A stretch of 64,000 nucleotides of DNA, from the NCBI GenBank assembly GCA_963718315.1, contig CAVQZC010000012.1, forward strand, positions 372,001-436,000, given 5' to 3'. A model generated the notes under the pieces. The model made no database searches. It was not told the DNA's origin and worked only from the letters and a program-made list of their open reading frames with translations. Source of the DNA: CAVQZC01 sp963718315. Its GTDB lineage: Bacteria; Actinomycetota; Thermoleophilia; Gaiellales; JAICJC01. A program made the translations under genes and the position numbers. Shown one piece after another: positions 9,263 through 15,971 of this stretch (positions are counted from its first letter, which is position 1; the number at the start of each line of letters is the position of its first letter).

Positions 9263-9877
9263 ATGCCAGACGTCGAGGTCGCTGCCTTCGTGCGCGCGAA
9301 CCTGCCCCCGCCACCATGCCGGGTGCTCGAGGTGGGTGCCGGAGAGGGAGAGCTGGCGGCCAGCCTGGCGGCTGCGGGCTACGCCGTGACCGCCATCGAT
9401 CCCGATCCGCGGGGCGACAACGTCGAGCGCACGGCGCTCGCCGACGTCGATCCGGCCGCGACCTTTGCGGCGGCAGCGGCGATCCGGTCGCTGCATCACG
9501 TCCACCCACTGACGGCGTCGCTGCAACGGCTTGCCGAGGCGCTCGAGCCGGGGGCGCCGCTGGTGATTGACGAGATGGACGTCGCGGCGTTCGACCGCAG
9601 GGCGGCGGACTGGTGGCTGGGACAGCAGGCAGCGCGCGGGAAGGTGTTCGACAAGACAGCCGAGGTGCTGGTCGAGGAGCATCGTGCACATCTGCATTCG
9701 CTGGACACGCTGCTGCAGGAGCTGGCCGGCTGGTTCAGCTTCGGCGCCCCGGTACGCGGTCCGTGGCTCTTCCGGTGGGATCTCAGCCCTGACCTCCGTG
9801 ATGCGGAGGAGGCCCTGATCGCGGCGGGAGATCTTCCGGCGATGGGCGCACGGATCGTTGCGATCAGGCACACCTGA
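9263..9877 (+). CDS. SAM-dependent class I methyltransferase
   Basis: 204 aa. Rossmann motif I is RVLEVGAGEGELAASLAAAG at residues about 20-39, the acidic end of strand 2 is AIDPDP, and LVIDEMD is consistent with post-motif II. The C-terminal half lacks a named substrate domain; closest by pattern are UbiE/Methyltransf_11-type proteins of unknown substrate. Only 37 bp separate it from the preceding gene; it is followed by a DHFR-like gene, with no pathway implied. Confidence 0.8.
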   Translation: MPDVEVAAFVRANLPPPPCRVLEVGAGEGELAASLAAAGYAVTAIDPDPRGDNVERTALADVDPAATFAAAAAIRSLHHVHPLTASLQRLAEALEPGAPLVIDEMDVAAFDRRAADWWLGQQAARGKVFDKTAEVLVEEHRAHLHSLDTLLQELAGWFSFGAPVRGPWLFRWDLSPDLRDAEEALIAAGDLPAMGARIVAIRHT

Positions 9878-9942
9878 GGGATGAGTCTTGCGGCGCGCGG
9901 CCGTCCTACGCTCGAGGCCCAACCCAGATCGAGGAGGACGCG

Positions 9943-10479
9943 ATGCGCAAGGTGGTCGTCTACGAGCTGTTGTCGCTCGACGGCGTGGCCGAGGATCCAG
10001 ACGAGTTCATCACCGAGTTCGACGAGGTGATGGAGGAGAACCTCGCCGGCGTCATCGCCACGCAGGACGCCGTGCTGCTCGGACGCCGGACCTACGACGC
10101 CTGGGCCCAGTACTGGCCAACCGGCGAGCACGAGCCGTTCGCGACCTTCATCAACGGTGTCCAGAAGTTCGTGGTGACCGCAACGACGCCCGGCCTGGCC
10201 TGGACGAACACCACCGTGGTCGAGGGCGGCCTGGCCGAATTCGTCACCGAGCTGAAGCAGCGGCCCGGTGGCGATATCGGGCTGCACGGCAGCATCGCCC
10301 TCACCCAGTCGCTGCTCGAGGCGGGCCTGGTCGACGAGCTGCGGCTCGTTGTCGCCCCCGCCGTGCAGATGCGTGGCCGGAAGCTCTTCGACAGGGGGCT
10401 GCCGGGACGGCTGACGCTGGTCAGCCAGGCCGTCTCTCCGTCCGGCTACCTGCTGCTCGACTACCAGCTCGAGGGCTAG
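9943..10479 (+). CDS. Dihydrofolate reductase family protein (RibD C-terminal fold)
   Basis: 178 aa; ATG preceded by GAGGAGGACGC. Features: start strand MRKVVVYELLSLDGVAEDP, then AVLLGRRTYD, QKFVVTAT, and GGDIGLHGSIALTQSLLEAG followed by VDELRLVVAPA. This is the YyaP/YwjB-type branch, not the folate enzyme itself. NADPH-dependent reduction of an unknown small substrate is likely. Such genes are typically scattered singletons in actinobacteria. Confidence 0.85.
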   Translation: MRKVVVYELLSLDGVAEDPDEFITEFDEVMEENLAGVIATQDAVLLGRRTYDAWAQYWPTGEHEPFATFINGVQKFVVTATTPGLAWTNTTVVEGGLAEFVTELKQRPGGDIGLHGSIALTQSLLEAGLVDELRLVVAPAVQMRGRKLFDRGLPGRLTLVSQAVSPSGYLLLDYQLEG

Positions 10480-10534
10480 AGCGCCCAACAGTCGCCGCGT
10501 ATGGTTCGGGCGAACTCACGGAGAGGGAGTCGGA

Positions 10535-10963
10535 ATGCAAGGGCCGTTGATCTTCATCGCGACGAATCGCCTGAAGCCTGGGCGCCTCGAGAGCGAGCGA
10601 GCGCGTGTGCCGAGTCTGGTCGAGTTCGTGGAGGCCAACGAGCCACGCGTGATCGCCTTCAACGAGTACGTGAACGAAGCCGGAGACGAGGTTTCGGTTG
10701 TCCAGATTCATCCGGACGCCGCGTCGATGGAAGCGCACATTGCGGTGATCGCGGAGAGAGCGCGAGCAGCGTATGCCGAGACGCTCGACGCGACGGTCAG
10801 AATCCAGGTCTTCGGGCAACCGAGCGCGGAGATGCTCGCCGCGCTGAAGGAGCAGGCGGGCGAGGGCGTCGAGATCGCGCTTCACACCGAGCACCTCGGC
10901 GGCTTCACTCGCGCCTCCAACGAGGAGGCTCCGGCTACCCGCGCTGGAGGCGGATCGCGTTGA
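10535..10963 (+). CDS. Antibiotic biosynthesis monooxygenase-like (dimeric alpha/beta barrel) protein
   Basis: 142 aa with ribosome binding site GAGAGGGAG. The N-terminal ~95 residues (LIFIATNRLKPGRLES, PRVIAFNEYVNEAGDEVSVV, HPDAASMEAHIAVI) have the strand-helix pattern of the ABM/dimeric alpha-beta barrel fold. The tail is Ala/Gly-rich. Function unknown. The last 29 bp overlap the end of the convergent SDR gene. Confidence 0.6.
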   Translation: MQGPLIFIATNRLKPGRLESERARVPSLVEFVEANEPRVIAFNEYVNEAGDEVSVVQIHPDAASMEAHIAVIAERARAAYAETLDATVRIQVFGQPSAEMLAALKEQAGEGVEIALHTEHLGGFTRASNEEAPATRAGGGSR

Positions 10964-11666
10964 GGTCGCGCTCCCGCACCTCGTCGATCCGCGCCAGCAG
11001 CTCGTCGATGTCGTCGTGCTCGGCGTGCAGGTAGCGGCCCGCGAGCGCGTCGTAGCGTCCGGTCGCCAGCGCAGCGACGAGCCGCGGAGCAAGTTCCGGC
11101 GGCGTCCAGGGCAGATCGTCGGGTGCCCATGAGTTCAGATCGGTGCGCACGAGCCCCGGGCTGAAGACGAAGACCGGGATCCGTCCTTCCAGCTCGCCGG
11201 CGAGTGTCTCGCCGTACCGGCAGACCGCCGCCTTGCTGGCCGGATAGGCCGTCTGGCGCTGGCCCGGCAGATAGGCCGATCCGCTGCCGGTGATCACGAT
11301 CCGGCCCGACCCACGCGCAAGCATGCCGGGGATGACGGCGCGGCAACAGAGGTGAACGCCCAGCACATTGACTTCAAACGTCCGCCACCACGTGTCCGGG
11401 TCGACCTCCCAGGTGGCGCCGTCCCTGGTGGCGATTCCCGCGTTGGCCACGAGCAGATCCACCGGTTCCGCTTCGGCGACGGTTCGCTCGACCGCCTCGC
11501 GGTCGGTGACGTCCAGGGCGACCGCGCGACCGCCGATCTCGTCTGCGACCGCGTCGACCTGCTCGCGGGTGCGGGCGGCGACGACGACCTCCCAGCCGTC
11601 CTCGGCGAGCTTCCGGGCGATGTTCGCCCCGATCCCGCGTCCTCCCCCGGTCACAAGCGCCAGCAC
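10935..11666 (-). CDS. Short-chain dehydrogenase/reductase
   Basis: 243 aa from GTG 11666, chosen because the Rossmann strand begins at once (ALVTGGGRGIGANIARKL: TGxxxGIG). Further motifs are NAG (LVANAGIA), catalytic Ser in VITGSGSAYL and YxxxK (YPASKAA), so the catalytic tetrad is present. VVAARTRE after strand 2 suggests NADP preference. Substrate unknown. A longer in-frame start at 11732 adds 22 residues that do not resemble the family. Confidence 0.88.
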   Translation of the reverse strand: MLALVTGGGRGIGANIARKLAEDGWEVVVAARTREQVDAVADEIGGRAVALDVTDREAVERTVAEAEPVDLLVANAGIATRDGATWEVDPDTWWRTFEVNVLGVHLCCRAVIPGMLARGSGRIVITGSGSAYLPGQRQTAYPASKAAVCRYGETLAGELEGRIPVFVFSPGLVRTDLNSWAPDDLPWTPPELAPRLVAALATGRYDALAGRYLHAEHDDIDELLARIDEVRERDLNAIRLQRG

Positions 11667-11745
11667 ACCCGCAACGGTAGCGCAGCCCTCAGTGATCGAG
11701 CACGATCCGGGCGGGAAGCCCGCGTCCAGCACCTTCGAGGCGCTA

Positions 11746-13173
11746 TCAGGTGCTCGCCTCGGCGGTGCGGCGTGCGGTCGCCTCGGCCCAGGGTGTCGTG
11801 GACACGATCGCGAGCACGAGGACGGCGGCGACGGCGCCGAGGATCATCCACCACGCCGGGCGAGTTGCTGCGGTGAAGCCTGCCGCGGCGCCGCCGTTGA
11901 GCACGGCGCTCCCGCCGGCGATCGCACCTGCCAGCGCCACTCCCAGCGTCAGGCCGACCTGGCGGCTGGTCGAGGCCACCGCGGCGGCAACGCCGGCCTG
12001 AGCGGCGGGCATGCCGGAGACGGCGGTGTTGGTGATCGGCGGGTTGACGAGGCCGAAACCAGCCCCGAACACGGTGTAGGCGATGAGCACGTAGGCGATC
12101 GAGCTGTCGGCCTGCAGCTGGGTCAGCATCGCCACGGCGGCGATCAGCGCGACGCCGGCCGCGATCAGCGGCGGCCGCGGGCCGCGGGAGCCGACCAGGC
12201 GGCCCGAGAGCGGTGCGAAGATGAGCACCATCGCGGCCATCGGCAGCATGCACAGCCCGGCGCGAAGCGGAGAGAGCCCACGCACGTCCTGAAGGTAGAG
12301 CGTGTTCAGGAACAGGAACGCCCCGAGCGCCGCGAACGCGCAGAGGGCGATCGCACTGGCGCCCGAGAACGGCGCGCTGCGGAACCAGCGCAGCTCCAGG
12401 AGGGGCTCGCGCCGTCGCAGTTCGTACGGGATGAGGACGGCCAGCGCCAGCGCCGCCAGGGCGAGTGACGCCACGATGTCGATCGAGGTCCAGCCATGGT
12501 CAGGCCCCTCGATGATCCCGTATGTGAGCGATGCCAGGCCAACGATCACGAGCACCTGACCGACGGGATCGATCCGACGCGGATGGTCGGCGCGCGACTC
12601 GGGCACGAACCGGTGGGTGGCAAGAACCGCCAGGGCGCCGACCGGGACGTTGACCAGGAAGACGGCCCGCCAGCCGACGGCATCGACCAGGATGCCGCCG
12701 AGCACAGGCCCCAGCGCGATGCTGAGGCCGAACATCGCCGCGTAGACGCCGATCGCACGGGCTCGCTCGGCCGGATCGACGAACACGGTGCGGATGATCG
12801 ACATCGCCACCGGGCTCAGCATCGACCCGCCGATCGCCTGCAGCACTCGGGCAGCGATCAGAGCGCCCTCCGTGGGCGCCAGCGCGCAGAGCAGCGAACC
12901 CAGCGAGAACACGACCAGTCCGAGCTGGAACACTCGCTTGCGCCCGACGCGGTCGGCGGTCGACCCGGCCAGGATGAGCAGGCTTGCCAGCACCAGGGTG
13001 TACGCGTCGACCGTCCACTGCAGCCCGGCCAGGGAAGAGCCGAGCGAGCGGTGGATGGCCGGCAGCGCGATGTTCACGATCGTGGCGTCGAGCCCGACCA
13101 CCAGCAGGCCCGTGGAGCAGATCACCAGCACCAGGTGGCGGCGGCGGGTCAAGTTGATGTCAGTCACTGACAT
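11746..13173 (-). CDS. MFS transporter, DHA2 (EmrB/QacA) family
   Basis: 475 aa with 14 predicted membrane segments. Motif A variant is STADRVGRKRVF, and motif C-like sequence is LGPVLGGILVDAVGWRAVF. Proton-coupled export of drugs or other hydrophobic compounds at the inner membrane. It is divergently paired with a TetR regulator, and a perfect palindrome covers its annotated start codon, so repression by that TetR is the obvious model. A start slightly downstream is possible. Confidence 0.92.
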   Translation of the reverse strand: MSVTDINLTRRRHLVLVICSTGLLVVGLDATIVNIALPAIHRSLGSSLAGLQWTVDAYTLVLASLLILAGSTADRVGRKRVFQLGLVVFSLGSLLCALAPTEGALIAARVLQAIGGSMLSPVAMSIIRTVFVDPAERARAIGVYAAMFGLSIALGPVLGGILVDAVGWRAVFLVNVPVGALAVLATHRFVPESRADHPRRIDPVGQVLVIVGLASLTYGIIEGPDHGWTSIDIVASLALAALALAVLIPYELRRREPLLELRWFRSAPFSGASAIALCAFAALGAFLFLNTLYLQDVRGLSPLRAGLCMLPMAAMVLIFAPLSGRLVGSRGPRPPLIAAGVALIAAVAMLTQLQADSSIAYVLIAYTVFGAGFGLVNPPITNTAVSGMPAAQAGVAAAVASTSRQVGLTLGVALAGAIAGGSAVLNGGAAAGFTAATRPAWWMILGAVAAVLVLAIVSTTPWAEATARRTAEAST

Positions 13174-13203
13174 AGACTAGCACCCATGACAGTCACTGCC
13201 GTC
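13157..13203. promoter_or_regulatory. TetR operator palindrome plus repeated half site
   Basis: ATGTCAGT-C-ACTGACAT (13157-13173) is a perfect 8+1+8 palindrome that includes the ATG of the transporter. A related second copy follows (ATGACAGTCACTGCCGT, 13186-13202). TAGAAT at about 13204 could be a -10 for tetR. The spacing fits a TetR dimer repressing both genes. Confidence 0.6.
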
Positions 13204-13218
13204 ACTAGAATCGGATCC

Positions 13219-13776
13219 ATGAGCCGCTGGCAGCCCAATGCACGCGGCCGCCTCAGGCAGGCGGCGCTCGAGCTCTACGGCGAGAACGGCTTCGACCAGA
13301 CCACGGTGGCGCAGATCGCCGAGCGGGCCGGCCTGACGGAGCGGACGTTCTACCGCCACTTCACCGACAAGCGCGAGGTCGTGTTCTCGGGCGAGGTGCA
13401 GCGCGTCCTCGTGAGCACGCTCGCCGACGCCCCGGCGTCGATGACCCCGATCGAGGCCGTCACCGCCGCCCTCGACGCAGCCGGGGCCGTGCTCGACGAG
13501 CGCCGCGACATGACCCGCAGGCGGCAGGCCGTCATCGCCGCCAACCCACGCCTGCAGCAGCAGGAGCAGATCAAGTACGCGACGCTCGCCGTAGACCTGG
13601 CTGAAGCCTTACGCGAGCGCGGCGTCGAGCCCTCGTCCGCCAGCCTGGCCGCCGACGCCGGCGTCGCCGTGTTCCGCACCGCATTCGAGCGGTGGATCGG
13701 CGAGGCCGAGGAGCGCGATTTCAGCCGGCTGGTGCGGGACACGCTGGACGAGCTCGCGGCTGTGATCAGCCGCTAG
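13219..13776 (+). CDS. TetR family transcriptional regulator
   Basis: 185 aa from ATG 13219. The helix-turn-helix is at residues ~25-50 (QTTVAQIAERAGLTERTFYRHF), preceded by a typical LRQAALELYGENGF helix; the C-terminal domain is helical and ligand-binding. An upstream ATG at 13186 adds 11 residues (MTVTAVTRIGS) that overlap the operator-like repeats; 13219 gives the usual TetR N-terminus. It lies divergent to the DHA2 transporter, and its last codons overlap the convergent VOC gene by 11 bp. Confidence 0.92.
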   Translation: MSRWQPNARGRLRQAALELYGENGFDQTTVAQIAERAGLTERTFYRHFTDKREVVFSGEVQRVLVSTLADAPASMTPIEAVTAALDAAGAVLDERRDMTRRRQAVIAANPRLQQQEQIKYATLAVDLAEALRERGVEPSSASLAADAGVAVFRTAFERWIGEAEERDFSRLVRDTLDELAAVISR

Positions 13777-14167
13777 AGGCCTCGGCCCCGGCGCCACGAT
13801 GGGTCATCGCCTGCAGTGCCCAGCCGTTGCTGTCGGGATCGTTGAAGAAGACGAAGCTGCCCCACGGGAACACCTGGACGTCGCTCACGTCGACGCCGCG
13901 TCCGGCGAGCTCCGTGCGGCGCGCCTCGGCGTCGGCGACCACCATCTGCAGCCCCTCGACCGACCCGGGCGTCATCTGGTGGGCGCCCGACGTCAGCGCG
14001 ATCGAGCAGGCCGAGCCGGGAGGAGTCAACTGCACGAAGCGCAGTTCGTCGGTGACCTGGTGATCGTGGTCGGCGGTGAAGCCGACCTTCTCGACGTAGA
14101 AGGCCTTTGCCCGGTCGATGTCGGATACCGGGACCTGGATCAGCTCGAGGCGCATCTCGCTCGCCAT
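13766..14167 (-). CDS. VOC (glyoxalase/bleomycin resistance) family protein
   Basis: 133 aa; ATG preceded by AAAGGAGATCAG. A single VOC module pair: LIQVPVSDIDRAKAFYVEKV, then FVQLTPPGSACSI, then FPWGSFVFFNDPDSNGWALQ. The fold carries a metal-binding cup in lyases and dioxygenases; which chemistry applies here is not visible. It is divergent from the broken MarR gene across an 82-bp region with two CTAAA/TTTAG palindromes, so control by a MarR protein is likely. Confidence 0.88.
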   Translation of the reverse strand: MASEMRLELIQVPVSDIDRAKAFYVEKVGFTADHDHQVTDELRFVQLTPPGSACSIALTSGAHQMTPGSVEGLQMVVADAEARRTELAGRGVDVSDVQVFPWGSFVFFNDPDSNGWALQAMTHRGAGAEASSG

Positions 14168-14224
14168 CTGATCTCCTTTTCGGCAGACGCGGGTCGGTCG
14201 TGCTAGCCTGCGGTCCTTCAGCGT

Positions 14225-14245
14225 CTAAATAGTTTAGCAGCTAAA
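14225..14245. promoter_or_regulatory. Overlapping palindromes, MarR-type operator
   Basis: CTAAA-TAG-TTTAG (14225-14237) overlaps TTTAG-CAG-CTAAA (14233-14245), giving three alternating half sites just upstream of the MarR start codon in an otherwise GC-rich region. MarR boxes often have this form and position. Confidence 0.55.
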
Positions 14246-14249
14246 GGAT

Positions 14250-14777
14250 ATGACGGAGTCGCGCCGCCGAGGTTCAAAGAAGCAACTGATTGACGAGCTC
14301 ATCCGCGAGTTCAGGGTGAGCGGCAACCAGGACGACGCGTTCGACAGCCTCGCCGCCGAGCGACTCGGCGTGAGCGAGACCGACCTCCGCTGCCTGAACA
14401 TCATCGAGAACAGCGAAGGGACTCCGCGCTGGGGAGCTCGCTGTCCAGGCCGGCCTGACCGCCGGCGCGGTGACCGGAGTGATCGACCGCCTCGAGAAGG
14501 CCGGCTACGCGCGCCGCGTTTCGGACCCTGCCGATCGCCGGCGCGTCAGACTGGACGTAACGCCGGCGTTCTACAGAGGCCGCCGAGCAGCATCTGGGGG
14601 CCGATGGCGGCGGACTGGCGCTCGATGCTCTCCAGGCGATTCACGACCGACGAGCTCGAGCCAGATCACGGCAATTCCTCCAGCGCGACAACGACGCTCG
14701 GGCGCCGACACATGGACCGGCTCCGCAAGACGCCGCCAGGGCCTACGGGAGGGTGCGTGTGTAGGGCGTCGTCGTAG
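14250..14777 (+). pseudogene. MarR family regulator with multiple frameshifts
   Basis: Good MarR sequence is scattered over three frames: KKQLIDELIREFRVSGNQDD...RCLNIIENSEG (14250-14418), then LAVQAGLTAGAVTGVIDRLE...DRRRVRLDVTP with the winged helix (14425-14570). IWGPMAADWRSMLSRRFT follows in the first frame (about 14590-14655), a short QFLQRDND piece in a third, and GRRHMDRLRK back in the first. At least four indels in about 300 bp. The neighbouring genes are intact, so this looks like real decay, though clustered sequencing error cannot be excluded. The 3' end overlaps the convergent GNAT gene. Confidence 0.7.
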
Positions 14778-15531
14778 AGACCTTGACGAAGCCGGCTCGC
14801 TCGAGGATCGGCCGCGAGAACTCGGTCGAGTCGCTGTTCATGAGCCGCTTGCCGAGCCGCAGCGCCGAGCGGGCGCGTTCCGCAGTCAGGGCGCGGTAGA
14901 TGCCGCGCCGGCGCCATTCAGGCAGAGTGGCGCCGCCCCAGATTCCCGCGAACTCGGTGCCGGGCACGGGCTCGAGCCGGCCGGAGCTGACGATCGCGCC
15001 GTCCGCCTCCGCGACCCACAGCTCCATGCCGTCCCCTCGCGCGAGGCGGTCCATCAGCGCCGAGGTCATCTCCTCCGCAAAGTCCTCGTGGAAGACCTCC
15101 TCCTGCATCGCGCTCATCGCGCGGACGTCCGGCTCGGTTGCGATGCGGCGCAGCTCGACGCCGTCCGGCAGCTCGACGTCGACCGCGAGCAGCCGCGCCT
15201 CTCCGATCATGATCGACTCCTGCTCGTCCGGCCGAAACCCGTTCGCCAGCAGCGCCTCCTGCAGTCCCGGGGCGCGGTCATGGCCGCGCGTCTTCCATTC
15301 GACGTGCCTGACATGCGGGTCGGCCCGGTAGTGCGCAACCGCCTGCTCCACCCACTCGGCGATCGTCTCGGCCCCGGCGTCGCCGAGGTCGCGGTAGGTC
15401 ACGAAGCCTCTCCCTCCCGCGAACGTCGCCAGCCTCAGGGGGCCGAGCTCCGTCACCGAGATCGCACTCGGCGTCTCGGCCTCGGTGCGGAGCTGCGCGT
15501 CGTAGGCGGCCAGGTAGTCCTCGGCGGTCAC
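14743..15531 (-). CDS. GNAT family N-acetyltransferase
   Basis: 262 aa from GTG 15531. The C-terminal GNAT domain has acetyl-CoA motif A GATLPEWRRRGIYRALTAE and motif B NSDSTEFSRPILERAGF. The N-terminal ~120 residues look like a second, degenerate GNAT half, so this may be a tandem-GNAT protein. It acetylates an amine of unknown identity. Longer upstream starts read into low-complexity sequence. Confidence 0.85.
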   Translation of the reverse strand: MTAEDYLAAYDAQLRTEAETPSAISVTELGPLRLATFAGGRGFVTYRDLGDAGAETIAEWVEQAVAHYRADPHVRHVEWKTRGHDRAPGLQEALLANGFRPDEQESIMIGEARLLAVDVELPDGVELRRIATEPDVRAMSAMQEEVFHEDFAEEMTSALMDRLARGDGMELWVAEADGAIVSSGRLEPVPGTEFAGIWGGATLPEWRRRGIYRALTAERARSALRLGKRLMNSDSTEFSRPILERAGFVKVSTTTPYTRTLP

Positions 15532-15680
15532 GCGCCTGATTCTAGGAACCGCGCGGCGTACGTCGATATGACCCCGGGCCGGAGCTGCGAGCGCCAGAGC
15601 ACCTCTCCCAACCACGGGTCACACGGGAGACGTGCGATAGTGGTCTCTCGATCGAAGCATGGATCAGAGGAGGAGGCAAG

Positions 15681-15896
15681 ATGTCTGACAGTGTTTACCG
15701 CGTCACGGAAGTGATCGGCGTCAGCAGCGAGTCGTGGGAAGCGGCCGCGCGAAACGCCGTCGAGACGGCAGCGAAGACGGTCCGCGACCTTCGAGTGGCG
15801 GAGGTCACCCGAACCGATGTCACGATCGAGAACGGCAAGGTGTCCGGTTACCGCATTCGTCTCAGCATCTCTTTCAAGTACGAGACCCAGGACTGA
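15681..15896 (+). CDS. Dodecin family flavin-binding protein
   Basis: 71 aa, the usual dodecin length, behind AGGAGGAGGCAAG. Signature VYRVTEVIGVSSESWEAAAR has the Trp that stacks on flavin, and the C-terminal strand is GYRIRLSISFKYE. Forms a hollow dodecamer that stores or buffers flavin. Single gene; the tRNA-Sec remnant begins 26 bp downstream. Confidence 0.92.
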   Translation: MSDSVYRVTEVIGVSSESWEAAARNAVETAAKTVRDLRVAEVTRTDVTIENGKVSGYRIRLSISFKYETQD

Positions 15897-15922
15897 CAGA
15901 GACGACCCTGCGCCCCGCTTCG

Positions 15923-15968
15923 GGTGCGGAGCAGGAGTCGAAACTACCGACGCATGGCCTACATGCGC
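15923..15968 (-). repeat. tRNA-Sec 3'-end remnant (copy A)
   Basis: 46 nt in minus orientation that match the variable arm, T arm and acceptor 3' strand of the tRNA-Sec at 26705-26797 at 41 of 46 positions, including TTCGACTCCTGC. No anticodon arm or 5' half. Its 5' edge lies 4 nt beyond the stop codon of the GH2 gene. Such 3' fragments are typical left-over attachment sites. Confidence 0.7.
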
Positions 15969-15971
15969 GCC

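Noticed and set aside
14470..15714. 414-codon plus-strand open frame
   Set aside because: Only its first ~35 codons are meaningful (MarR wing); the rest is antisense to the GNAT gene.
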